Both the position numbers and the translations under genes were made by a program. Under the pieces are notes generated by a model that was not told the origin of the DNA, searched no databases, and saw only the letters and a program-made list of their open reading frames with translations. Below are positions 43,466 through 51,955 of a DNA stretch of 64,000 nt, in pieces; the stretch's first letter is position 1, and every line of letters starts with the position of its first letter. The stretch is taken from positions 1 to 64,000 of the forward strand of contig NZ_UUON01000042.1 of assembly GCF_900590885.1 (NCBI RefSeq), in the 5' to 3' direction. This DNA is from Pseudomonas viridiflava (GTDB lineage: Bacteria; Pseudomonadota; Gammaproteobacteria; Pseudomonadales; Pseudomonadaceae).

Positions 43466-44227
43466 ATGGTCAATGTCTCGCAGGCACCGCTGATTCTAAT
43501 CACGGGGGGAAGTCGTGGAGTGGGGGCAGCCACCGCCCGGCTGGCCGCCGAAAGAGGATATGACGTGGCTATCAGCTACGTTGCCAACGAGTCCGCCGCG
43601 TTGGCCGTGGTTGCGGATGTCGAAGCATTCGGGCGCAGGGCGTTGGCGATGCGTGCCGACAGCGCGGACCCTCAGCAGGTGGCCGATATGTTCGCGGCCA
43701 TCGACCGCACGTTCGGACGCATCGACGTACTGGTCAATAACGCCGGGATGCTGGCGCCGCAGTCACGCCTGGAAGACCTCGGCTTCGAGCGGATGCAGCG
43801 TATTTTCGCGGTCAATGCAATTGGGCCAATACTGTGCGCCCAGCAGGCGGTGAAGCGCATGGCTTACCGCTATAACGGTCCGGGCGGCGTGGTGATCAAT
43901 GTATCTTCGGCCTCGGCGCGCCTTGGCAGCCCCAATGAGTACGTCGACTATGCGGCGTCAAAGGGCGCGTTGGAGACGTTCACCATTGGCTTTGCCAAGG
44001 AGGTGGCCCGGGAAGGTATACGCGTCAACTGTATTCGCCCCGGGCATATCTATACCGACATGCATGCCAGTGGCGGTGAGCCGGGGCGGGTCGATCGTGT
44101 CAAGGACTCTATCCCGATGGGGCGCGGCGGCCAGCCGGAGGAGGTCGCACAGGCAATTCTATGGCTGGCGAGCGCGCAGGCTTCATTCGTTACCGGTACA
44201 TTCCTCGACGTAACGGGCGGTAAATGA
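43466..44227 (+). CDS. short-chain dehydrogenase/reductase
   Basis: A 253-residue classical SDR. Cofactor-binding TGGSRGVG (about residues 14-21), NNAG (about 92-95), catalytic Ser in INVSSASA, and YAASK (Tyr and Lys, about 160-164). No acidic residue follows the second strand where NAD enzymes usually have one (AISYVANES), which favours NADPH, but this is inference. Start with AGGAGG upstream. Second gene after the EamA permease; convergent with the AraC gene. Confidence 0.9.
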   Translation: MVNVSQAPLILITGGSRGVGAATARLAAERGYDVAISYVANESAALAVVADVEAFGRRALAMRADSADPQQVADMFAAIDRTFGRIDVLVNNAGMLAPQSRLEDLGFERMQRIFAVNAIGPILCAQQAVKRMAYRYNGPGGVVINVSSASARLGSPNEYVDYAASKGALETFTIGFAKEVAREGIRVNCIRPGHIYTDMHASGGEPGRVDRVKDSIPMGRGGQPEEVAQAILWLASAQASFVTGTFLDVTGGK

Positions 44228-44248
44228 GCCAGCGGCAAGGATCATCGA

Positions 44249-45217
44249 CTACCTGCGCCCGGCTTGCCTCACCTTACGACTCAAACCCGGTGTATTGCCC
44301 GTAATGCGCTTGAATGCACGACTGAACGCGGCCTGGGACGTATAGCCCAGACGCTGCGCCACCTCTTCAATCGGTAGCCTCTCCAGGGTCAGCCACTGGC
44401 TCGCAAGCCGCATGCGCAGTTCGGTGACGTAGCGCAGCGGGGTCATGCCAATCGTCACCTGGAAGCGCTCCGCGAACACCGAGCGCGAGGTATTGCAGTG
44501 TTCGGCCAGCTGCGCGACGGTCCAGTCGCGACCCGGTTGTTGATGGAGCGCTAGCAATGCACCGGCCAAGCGTGGATCGCGCAAGGCGGCGACCAGCCCG
44601 GAAGCATTCCCGCAGGCGCACTCGACCCAGCCGCGAACGACCATGGCGGCCACCACGTCGGCCAACCGCGCGAGGATACCGGCGAAGCCGACACGGGCGG
44701 CGCTGACCTCGCGTTCCATGGTGCTCAGGATCGGCACCAAGCCTGGGTAACGCTGGCCGCCGGCATCAATCAGCATCAGGCCCGGCATCAGCCGGCCAAG
44801 GCCATGGATACTGCCCAGCTCGAACTCCATGCAACCACTGAACAAAATCGTGCTCGGCGTGGGGCTGGCATCGGTTCCGGTAGCCACCGCGCTGACGGTG
44901 TCACCCAAGGGCGCGCCGTCCAGACGGTCGATGTCTTGAACCGGCGCGTCCGGATGGGAAAACAGTTGGTGCGCCGCGCCATGGGAGATGAACACGGCGT
45001 TGCCGGCAGCCAGCGCGTAGGTGCTGCCGTCCTGCATTTGCAGCACCGCAGTGCCGACGGCCATGAAGTGGAACCAGGCGTGCCCGGGTTTTTCCGCGAA
45101 GCTCAAACCGAAGGTCGGACCCGCCTGGATGCGCCGGTATTCAACGCCGCGCAGGCGCATGCCGCGCAACAGCTCGTTGATGAGGTCCGAGGAAAGCGCA
45201 AACTGATCTACAGGCAT
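44249..45217 (-). CDS. AraC-family regulator with cupin domain
   Basis: A 322-residue AraC regulator: N-terminal cupin sensor (about 1-190, HAWFHFMAVGTAVLQ, GNAVFISHGAAHQL) and C-terminal double HTH (about 220-315, SRSVFAERFQVTIGMTPLRYV then RLGYTSQAAFSRAFKRITG). This cupin_6 type often controls neighbouring efflux pumps or reductases. Divergent from the MFS gene at 45320 with 102 bp between, so it probably regulates it. Confidence 0.88.
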   Translation of the reverse strand: MPVDQFALSSDLINELLRGMRLRGVEYRRIQAGPTFGLSFAEKPGHAWFHFMAVGTAVLQMQDGSTYALAAGNAVFISHGAAHQLFSHPDAPVQDIDRLDGAPLGDTVSAVATGTDASPTPSTILFSGCMEFELGSIHGLGRLMPGLMLIDAGGQRYPGLVPILSTMEREVSAARVGFAGILARLADVVAAMVVRGWVECACGNASGLVAALRDPRLAGALLALHQQPGRDWTVAQLAEHCNTSRSVFAERFQVTIGMTPLRYVTELRMRLASQWLTLERLPIEEVAQRLGYTSQAAFSRAFKRITGNTPGLSRKVRQAGRR

Positions 45218-45319
45218 GGTTCAGGTGTTTTAGTCAAAAAGTGAAGACTTTGGATCATAGATCATCCAGCTTCCGACGCCTAGACTGCGGCTCGCAATGA
45301 AAATTGGGAGATCCGTGCA

Positions 45320-46570
45320 ATGACTGACTGTGTATGTAATGCCGTAGCCGACCGCCATCCCGGCATCGGCGCGGACGTAGAGCCTGCGACGCCCGCGTGG
45401 ATGGCCGTCTTCTCGTTGGCTATGGGCGTGTTCGGGTTACTGACCGCTGAGTACCTGCCGGCCAGTTTGTTGACGCTGATGGCGATCGACCTGGGAGTGT
45501 CCGAAGCGCTGGCTGGCCAGGCGGTAACGGTGACCGCCGTGGTAGCGCTGTTCGCCGGCTTGTTGGTGCCAGGCCTGACCCGCAGCATCGACCGACGCTG
45601 GGTGTTGCTGGGTTTTTCGACGTTGATGGTCGCCTCCAATCTGTTGGTCGCCGTTTCCTCCAGCTTCGCCGTGTTGTTGTTGATGCGCATCCTGCTGGGC
45701 ATTGCCCTTGGCGGGTTCTGGAGCATGGCGGCGGCGGTGGCGATGCGCTTGGTGCCGAGTGCCTTGTTGCCCCGGGCGCTGTCGATCATTTTCAGCGGCA
45801 TCGCCATCGGCACGGTCGTTGCGGTGCCGCTGGGCAGCTATCTGGGCGGGCTGTATGGCTGGCGCAGCGCGTTCTTTGCCGCGGCGGCGGTAGGCCTGGT
45901 GACCCTGGCTTTCCAGTCGTTCACGCTGCCGCGCCTCGCGCCGCGCCGGCCGGCAAGACTGCGCACCGTGCTCGAGGTGTTGCAGCGCCCGGGCATCGCC
46001 ATGGGCATGTTCGGTTGTGTGCTGGTGCACAGCGGCCACTTCGCGATGTTCACCTATGTTCGGCCGTTCCTTGAAGGGACGACCGGCATCGGCGCACAAG
46101 GGCTGTCGCTGATGTTGCTGGGGTTCGGTGCGGCGAACTTCGTCGGCACGCTGTTGGCCGGCAGGCTGCTGGAGCGCCATCCGTTGGCCACGCTGGTGTT
46201 GATGCCCGCGCTGGTCGGCGTTGCAGCACTGGCGCTGGTGCTGTTGCCGGCCTCGGTGCCTGGGCAGGCGGTACTGCTGGCGATCTGGGGCTTGGCCTTT
46301 GGTGGCGTGCCGGTAGCGTGGTCGAACTGGGTCGCCAGCGCGGTACCGGATCAGGCAGAAAGCGCCGGCGGAATGGTGGTGGCCTCTGTGCAGTCCGCCA
46401 TCGCCACGGGCGCCGCCGCTGGCGGTGCAATGTTCAGTCTCGGTGGCAGCGCAGGCGTATTCGTCGCAGCGGCGGTGCTGATGTTGCTGGCGGCGTTGCT
46501 GATTGCGCTGCGGGTCCGCGTCCCGTCTGCCCATGGCGCTCGCCAGCCCAAGCCCGCGTTGCACCTTTGA
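45320..46570 (+). CDS. MFS efflux transporter (DHA1 type)
   Basis: A 416-residue, 12-TM permease. GVFGLLTAEYLPASLL in helix 1 and RILLGIALGGFWSMAAAVAMRLVP in helix 4 to 5 are typical of the AraJ/NepI/YdhP group, which export sugars, nucleosides or drugs. The N-terminus has a Cys/Pro-rich 25-residue extension before helix 1. Controlled probably by the divergent AraC gene. It is followed by a ribosome site and the first codons of a lost gene (46620). Confidence 0.86.
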   Translation: MTDCVCNAVADRHPGIGADVEPATPAWMAVFSLAMGVFGLLTAEYLPASLLTLMAIDLGVSEALAGQAVTVTAVVALFAGLLVPGLTRSIDRRWVLLGFSTLMVASNLLVAVSSSFAVLLLMRILLGIALGGFWSMAAAVAMRLVPSALLPRALSIIFSGIAIGTVVAVPLGSYLGGLYGWRSAFFAAAAVGLVTLAFQSFTLPRLAPRRPARLRTVLEVLQRPGIAMGMFGCVLVHSGHFAMFTYVRPFLEGTTGIGAQGLSLMLLGFGAANFVGTLLAGRLLERHPLATLVLMPALVGVAALALVLLPASVPGQAVLLAIWGLAFGGVPVAWSNWVASAVPDQAESAGGMVVASVQSAIATGAAAGGAMFSLGGSAGVFVAAAVLMLLAALLIALRVRVPSAHGARQPKPALHL

Positions 46571-46619
46571 CCCGGTTTGCCAAACCGCTTCGATCCCGTC
46601 CGTCACCAGGAGATACCCC

Positions 46620-46652
46620 ATGAGCAATACGACGTCTCATTGGCGCTGTTGA
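46620..46652 (+). pseudogene. vestigial start of a deleted gene
   Basis: CCAGGAGATACCCC precedes an ATG at ideal distance, yet the ORF stops after ten codons (MSNTTSHWRC). The position, 49 bp after the MFS gene, is where an operon partner would begin. The simplest reading is a deletion that removed the gene after about seven codons. Confidence 0.4.
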
Positions 46653-46694
46653 ACTGCCGACGCTTGGAACGACCGCCTACGTCTGTAAGTCTAT

Positions 46695-46721
46695 CTATAC
46701 CTACTCACTGGTAAGGTATAG
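46695..46721 (+). promoter_or_regulatory. inverted repeat covering the ribosome site of the 99-aa gene
   Basis: CTATACCT (46695-46702) and AGGTATAG (46714-46721) form a perfect 8-bp stem with an 11-base loop. The right arm contains the AAGG ribosome site five bases before the ATG at 46726. It may be an RNA hairpin that hides the site, or a repressor operator in DNA. Confidence 0.45.
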
Positions 46722-46725
46722 CGCC

Positions 46726-47025
46726 ATGGATAAGACCATCACCGTGGATCAACTGGATACCACCGACCTTGGATCAATCAACGAGATATGGCTCGGCGAC
46801 ACTCACACCCAGCTGTGCCTATGGCGTCGCGAGCAGGTCTTCACGCACGAGATGATGAGCGAGGGCACCCACGATCAGAATGTCCGCCGCCTGTGTGTGC
46901 AGGGGGTCAATCCTGATGATCAAGCCGCAGTCGCCCGCGTTGAGATAATGGTGCGCGAACGGCTTAAAAAGAGTGGCAAGGCGGGCGAGTTTTACCCCGC
47001 TGAGGAGGCGGACTCGCATCAATAG
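46726..47025 (+). CDS. conserved hypothetical protein, 99 aa
   Basis: A 99-residue acidic, soluble protein without recognised domain (SINEIWLGDTHTQLCLWRRE; ending GEFYPAEEADSHQ). No signal peptide or TM. Its coding potential is supported by codon use and a credible ribosome site, which lies inside an inverted repeat. No operon partner: the next gene is convergent. Confidence 0.55.
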   Translation: MDKTITVDQLDTTDLGSINEIWLGDTHTQLCLWRREQVFTHEMMSEGTHDQNVRRLCVQGVNPDDQAAVARVEIMVRERLKKSGKAGEFYPAEEADSHQ

Positions 47026-47126
47026 AAAAGCAGTATCGGCCATGCGTGGGGAGTCCTTGGGCTTGCCCACTCATTTCTGTAAAACTTCGCAGTCGCCCGG
47101 GTCAGCCTGGATCCTACCCGCAGACG

Positions 47127-48464
47127 TCAACGCGAGAGCAGCGGCGCAGCGTCTTTTTCGGCTGTGCCCACGTCATGCAGGGAAATCCTCGACGTCTCCG
47201 GCAGCGCCAGTCCGCCGGCCAACGCCAGCAACGCCACGGCGATCAGGTAAAACGCCGGTGACAGGTTGCTGCCCGTGGTGCTGATCAACCACGTCGCCAT
47301 CAGCGGTGCGGTGCCGCCGAAGATCGTATATGCCATGTTGTAGGTGATGGCCGAGGCGGTGTACCGCGTGCGGGTCGGAAAGGTTTCCGACAGCAATGCC
47401 GCTGTGACTACCCCACACAACACGGCGCCCACCGCCAGCAACATCACGCCGACCACCGACGCCGCAAACGAACCGGAACTGGCCATCAGGAAGGACGGAT
47501 ACACCACCACCATCAACAGCACACACGCGGTCATCACTGTGACCCGACGCCCCACGCGATCGGAATACAACCCCGCCAGCGGGCAAATCGCGGCGGCAAA
47601 AATCAAGGCGATCAGCGACACCAGCAAGGCCATCGCCCGGCTCAGCCCACCCGCCACTTGCAGGTACGTGGCGAAGTAGGTGGTGAACATATAAAACGAC
47701 AGCGCCGTCAGCGACACAAAAGCGCCCAGGCAGCAGATGGCCGCCGCGTGGTTGCGCAGGGTTTCCTTGAGGGGCGAGTGCGCGACCGCGTGCTCCTGCT
47801 TCACGGCCTGGAAGGCCGGCGTCTCATCCAGCTTCCAGCGCAGGTAAAGCCCGACCAGGCCCAGCGGCGCGGCGATCAGGAACGGCAGGCGCCAGCCCCA
47901 GCTGCCCATCGCCTCGGCGGATAACGACGCCTCAAGGGCATACGCCACCACCGCGGCGGCGGCGAACGCGGAAAACGTCGACACCGGCACGAAACTGCCG
48001 TACCAGGCGCGTTTGTCGCTGGGGGCGTGCTCCATCAGATAGGCACAGGCCCCGGCGTATTCGCCGCCGGCGGAAAACCCCTGGGCGCAGCGGATCAGCG
48101 ACAACAGAATCGGTGCAGCCACGCCGATGGCTGCGTAGGTGGGCAGCAGGCCAATCAAGGTGGTAGCGCCGGCCATCAGCAGGATGGTCATGGCCAGCGT
48201 GCGTTTGCGGCCGATGCGGTCGCCGAGCATGCCAAAGAAAATCCCGCCCAGCGGCCGGAAGGCGAAGGCCACGGCGAACACCGCGAAGGTCTTGAGCAAT
48301 GCGGCGCTGGCGTCGCCGCTGGGGAAGAATTGCTGGGCGATGGTGGTGGCGAGAAAACCGTAGACGGCGAAGTCAAACCACTCGACGAAGTTACCGATGC
48401 CGGCGGCGATGATGACTTTGCGCAGGGTTTGGGGGCTGACCTGTTCGGTGGTGGGGCGCGTCAT
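47127..48464 (-). CDS. MFS metabolite:H+ symporter (KgtP-like MHS family)
   Basis: A 445-residue, 12-TM MHS permease of standard length. GNFVEWFDFAVYGFLATTIA (near residue 20), RPLGGIFFGMLGDRIGRKRTL and GGEYAGACAYLMEHAP are signature motifs. Relatives carry 2-oxoglutarate, citrate or other carboxylates with protons; substrate unknown. GAGG precedes the ATG. Isolated; the diguanylate cyclase gene lies upstream on the same strand but 131 bp away. Confidence 0.88.
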   Translation of the reverse strand: MTRPTTEQVSPQTLRKVIIAAGIGNFVEWFDFAVYGFLATTIAQQFFPSGDASAALLKTFAVFAVAFAFRPLGGIFFGMLGDRIGRKRTLAMTILLMAGATTLIGLLPTYAAIGVAAPILLSLIRCAQGFSAGGEYAGACAYLMEHAPSDKRAWYGSFVPVSTFSAFAAAAVVAYALEASLSAEAMGSWGWRLPFLIAAPLGLVGLYLRWKLDETPAFQAVKQEHAVAHSPLKETLRNHAAAICCLGAFVSLTALSFYMFTTYFATYLQVAGGLSRAMALLVSLIALIFAAAICPLAGLYSDRVGRRVTVMTACVLLMVVVYPSFLMASSGSFAASVVGVMLLAVGAVLCGVVTAALLSETFPTRTRYTASAITYNMAYTIFGGTAPLMATWLISTTGSNLSPAFYLIAVALLALAGGLALPETSRISLHDVGTAEKDAAPLLSR

Positions 48465-48595
48465 GGGGAAGGCCTCGGCGATGAATGGGGCGATGCCCGA
48501 TTATCGGTCGAGGGGGCGCAGGGGCCGGGTTCAAAAGAGTCGTCCGCGTAGTCAGCAGCGACTAGGCGGCGTGGGGAAGTCGAGAATCCGCCTGG

Positions 48596-49459
48596 TCACT
48601 CCGTTGCTAACCGCTGCCGTTTGATCCGATACATGTCGCCGTCCGCATGGCTGAGCAACGCGTCGGCATCCAGCCCGTCGGCCGGGTAAACCGCCACGCC
48701 GATGCTGCAGGACGGCATGGTCAACCCGCCAAACTCGGCGCCCAGTGGCTCCGCCATCACGGCGAGTATTTGCGCCACTCGCAGGGCGACGGCTTCCGGC
48801 GACTGGATATCCGTCAGCATCAGCGTGAATTCGTCACCGCCCATCCGCGCGACCAGGTCGCTCTCGCGCACGCATCGTTCCAGCCGTCGAGCAATCGCAC
48901 AGAGCACGCGGTCGCCCATCGCATGGCCATGCATGTCGTTGATGCCCTTGAAGCCATCGATGTCCACAAACAGCAACGCCAGGCTACGGTTGTGGCGCTG
49001 CGCTTCGTGCAGGGCGGCGTCGAGTCGATCGTTGAACAGCGACCGATTGGTGAGGGCCGTCAGCGGGTCATGGTGAGCAAGGAACCGCAACTCTTCCTCA
49101 GCCTGGGTCAGCGCCGTCACGTCCCGTGCGACGCCGATACGCGCCTCCACGTCGGCAGACCAGAACGCCGCCCAGAGGATGTGCACCACGCTGCCATCCT
49201 TGCGGATATAACGGTTGCGGAAGTCGACATGGGGCTGGCCATTCATCACCCGCACAATCGAGGAGCGGGTGCGCGCCAGGTCTTCAGGGTGCATGTAGTG
49301 GGTGATCAAGGTGCCCATCAGCTCGTTGGCCCGGTAGCCGAGCAGTGCCTCGCAGGCATCGCTGACAAAGACGATCTGGTTATCGCGGTCGACGACGAAG
49401 ACCGTGTCCAGCATCAGGTGGATCAGTTTAGGGTACAGGGCTTGTAGATCAACGGGCAT
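48596..49459 (-). CDS. PAS-GGDEF diguanylate cyclase
   Basis: A 287-residue cytoplasmic protein. PAS domain at about 10-120 (DTVFVVDRDNQIVFVSDAC, then the PAC segment RKDGSVVHILWAAF), GGDEF domain at about 125-285 (HHDPLTALTNRSLFNDRL, active site ARMGGDEFTLML). The inhibitory site RxxD is present as RESD five residues before the active site. So it should make cyclic di-GMP and be product-inhibited. No TM helices. The C-terminus is slightly degenerate (GDMYRIKRQR where AMYxAK is usual). Confidence 0.9.
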   Translation of the reverse strand: MPVDLQALYPKLIHLMLDTVFVVDRDNQIVFVSDACEALLGYRANELMGTLITHYMHPEDLARTRSSIVRVMNGQPHVDFRNRYIRKDGSVVHILWAAFWSADVEARIGVARDVTALTQAEEELRFLAHHDPLTALTNRSLFNDRLDAALHEAQRHNRSLALLFVDIDGFKGINDMHGHAMGDRVLCAIARRLERCVRESDLVARMGGDEFTLMLTDIQSPEAVALRVAQILAVMAEPLGAEFGGLTMPSCSIGVAVYPADGLDADALLSHADGDMYRIKRQRLATE

Positions 49460-49621
49460 GGGGGGGCGGGCGTCTGGTTCGGATGGGCGATCATAGCCCG
49501 ATCAAGCCGGGGCGCGGCGAGCAATCCTGCAGATTTTTTATCGGTCGCAATTTCATAAACACCGGGTTACTCGGCGCCGGTTCAATGTATTCACCCAGAT
49601 ACGTAAGGCGCTACAAGAAAC

Positions 49622-49648
49622 GAATGAGATTGTTTATCAATAACATTC
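49622..49648 (+). promoter_or_regulatory. AT-rich palindrome, possible Fur site
   Basis: GAATG (49622-49626) and CATTC (49644-49648) bracket an AT-rich core containing TTGTTTATCAATAA, about 100 bp before the TonB receptor gene. It resembles a weak Fur box. The rest of 49460-49746 has no gene. Confidence 0.35.
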
Positions 49649-49746
49649 ACTTCCTGTTACATATCGCTTAGACTCCGCCCCGCTGGCGCTTGGCCGCTTC
49701 GAGCCCGCCGCAAAAAACAATAATGATCGGGACAGGGGCGCAGGGC

Positions 49747-51804
49747 GTGAATTTCAAAAAAACTACAATTGCGTTGGCGGTAGGGTCGGTGGCGTGCATG
49801 GCCGGTGGTGCCTGGGCGGCGGAGCCAAACACCCTGGAAATCGCGCCGATCACGGTGAGCGGGGAAAAAATCAACCGCACCTTGGAGCAAACCCAGTCCA
49901 GCGTGGTGGTGGTCACCGAACAGCAATTGCGCGACAAGGCCGATCACAGCCTGGTCGATGTATTCGCCCGCACGCCGGGTGTGTACAGCCAGGCCGGTAA
50001 CGAAAACTGGGGCATTCGCGGCGTGCCGGTGTCCGGTTTCGACGACCAGGGCCCGGCCACCCTCAACGGCGCCGTGTCGGTGTATGTGGATGGCGCCGTG
50101 CAGCCCAACCGCAGCCTGACCCTTAGCCCGACCACGTTGTGGGACGTGGAGCAGGCCGAAGTGTTCCTCGGCCCGCAGTCCACCACCCAGGGGCGCAACT
50201 CCCTGGCCGGTGCGGTGGTGATCCAGACCCGCAACCCGACCTTCAAACCCAGCTTCTCGGCGCAAACCAACGTGGGCAACTACGGTGAAAAAGGCGCGGC
50301 CGTGGCCGGTGGCGGCTCCATCGTCGATGACAAGATTGCCGGGCGCATTGCCCTGGATTATCAGGATGGCGACGGTTACATCGACAACATCGCGCTCGAC
50401 AAAGACGCCAACCCCCACCGCACTAGCAATGCGCGCGGCAAGCTGCTGATCCTGCCCAACGACGACCTCGACGTGTTGCTGACCTACGCCCACAACGAGC
50501 ACCGCCAGGGCGACAACTCGGTGATTCGCACCCCGGACAAGGTGCGCTACTACAAGGTGTCGTCCAACACCCAGGCGTTCGACAATCTGCTGCAGGACAC
50601 CGTCAGCGCCAAGGTCGACTACCGCCTCGATGACCAGTGGTCGATCACCAGCCTCACCGCCAACACCAGCTCCACCTACAGCAACCGCCTGGACTTCGAC
50701 CAGAATGCCATCGATGACGACGTGATCCTGCGCAAGCAGGATGGTGATCTGTTCAGCCAGGAATTGCGCCTCAACTACAGCTCGGACACCGTGAAGAGCT
50801 TCGCGGGCATCTACTACGGCCACAACACCAACAATTTCCACGACCGCTTGCTGTTCGACAATGTGCTGGCGGCGACGGTCAAGGGCGACACCGCCATCGA
50901 AAACAAGGCGCTGTTCGGTGAGGTTAACTGGACCTTCGCGCCGCGCTGGACCCTGGTCACCGGCCTGCGCTACGACCACGAAACCAACGCCACCGACATC
51001 AAGCAGGACGACATTTCCGAGCCGGCCAAGGTCAACAAGTCGTTTGCCGCCTTGCTGCCCAAACTCGGCATCAACTACGAACTCGCCACCGGCCAGTACC
51101 TGGGCTTCATGGTGCAAAAAGGCTACCGCGGTGGTGGCGTCAACGTGCGCTCCGGCAGCGGCCACGAGGCGTATGACCCGGAATACACCACCAACTATGA
51201 GCTGTCGTACCGGGGCTCATTCCTTGAAGACACCCTGCGCGCCCGCGCTAACCTGTATTACACCGACTGGAAAGACCAGCAGGTCAGCGTGCGCCAGGCC
51301 AACACCAACGTCATCGACGTGTACAACGCCGGTCGCAGCGATATCAAGGGATTGGAAGTGTTCATCGAGAAAGACCTCAGCGAGCAACTGACGCTGACCT
51401 TGGGTGGTGCGATCACCGATGGCAAGTACAAGGACTTCGTCACCAACCGGGGCGAGGACCGCAGCGGCCAGGCGTTTTATTACGCGCCCAAGTACAAGGC
51501 GTCGGTGGGCGGGATTTATCGCTTCAACGACCGCCTGACCTTCAATACCGACGTTACCTACCAGAGTGCCGCACCGTCCGCGTATGAATTCAACGCGGCC
51601 GGCAAGGTGACCGGCGAGCGCCGGAGTGACAACTACGTGTTGGCCAACTTCAGCAGCGAGTTCAAGGTCACCAAGAATGTGGCGGTGTCTGGCTTCGTGA
51701 AAAACGCGTTCGACAAGGAGTACGTCACCAACAACCGTGATGATGAAATCATCGACGTCGGTGCGCCGCGCACTTTTGGCATGGCGGTGCGGTACGACCT
51801 GTAA
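49747..51804 (+). CDS. TonB-dependent outer-membrane receptor
   Basis: A receptor of 685 residues: signal peptide (MNFKKTTIALAVGSVACMAG, cleaved near AWA-AEP), plug domain (about 45-155, LVDVFARTPGVYSQ, then VFLGPQSTTQGRNSLAGAVVI) and a 22-strand barrel ending NAFDKEYVTNNRDDEII and a final aromatic-poor VRYDL. No N-terminal signalling domain, so no FecA-type control. Ferric siderophore or another chelate is likely. The GTG at 49747 gives a proper signal peptide; ATG at 49723 is an alternative. Confidence 0.9.
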   Translation: MNFKKTTIALAVGSVACMAGGAWAAEPNTLEIAPITVSGEKINRTLEQTQSSVVVVTEQQLRDKADHSLVDVFARTPGVYSQAGNENWGIRGVPVSGFDDQGPATLNGAVSVYVDGAVQPNRSLTLSPTTLWDVEQAEVFLGPQSTTQGRNSLAGAVVIQTRNPTFKPSFSAQTNVGNYGEKGAAVAGGGSIVDDKIAGRIALDYQDGDGYIDNIALDKDANPHRTSNARGKLLILPNDDLDVLLTYAHNEHRQGDNSVIRTPDKVRYYKVSSNTQAFDNLLQDTVSAKVDYRLDDQWSITSLTANTSSTYSNRLDFDQNAIDDDVILRKQDGDLFSQELRLNYSSDTVKSFAGIYYGHNTNNFHDRLLFDNVLAATVKGDTAIENKALFGEVNWTFAPRWTLVTGLRYDHETNATDIKQDDISEPAKVNKSFAALLPKLGINYELATGQYLGFMVQKGYRGGGVNVRSGSGHEAYDPEYTTNYELSYRGSFLEDTLRARANLYYTDWKDQQVSVRQANTNVIDVYNAGRSDIKGLEVFIEKDLSEQLTLTLGGAITDGKYKDFVTNRGEDRSGQAFYYAPKYKASVGGIYRFNDRLTFNTDVTYQSAAPSAYEFNAAGKVTGERRSDNYVLANFSSEFKVTKNVAVSGFVKNAFDKEYVTNNRDDEIIDVGAPRTFGMAVRYDL

Positions 51805-51842
51805 TCAAAAGCAGGCTGATATCCACCTGATGTATTGAAATC

Positions 51843-51937
51843 AAATGTGGGAGGGGGCTTGCTCCCGATGAGGGTGTGTCAGTTGATAAATTCTTAACTG
51901 ACCCACTGCCATCGGGAGCAAGCCCCCTCCCACATGT
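51843..51937. repeat. REPIN (two inverted REP elements)
   Basis: Outer arms AAATGTGGGAGGGGGC and GCCCCCTCCCACATGT are joined to inner arms CTCCCGATG and CATCGGGAG, giving one long hairpin of about 95 bases with a central CAGTT / AACTG stem. This is the doublet form of REP, mobilised as a unit by RAYT transposases. It lies between convergent genes. Confidence 0.88.
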
Positions 51938-51955
51938 TTAACCGAGTTTATGCAG

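Noticed and set aside
49657..51165. A 502-codon minus-strand frame opposite the TonB receptor
   Set aside because: Repetitive VVV/HHR composition typical of an antisense shadow; no ribosome site and no recognisable domain.
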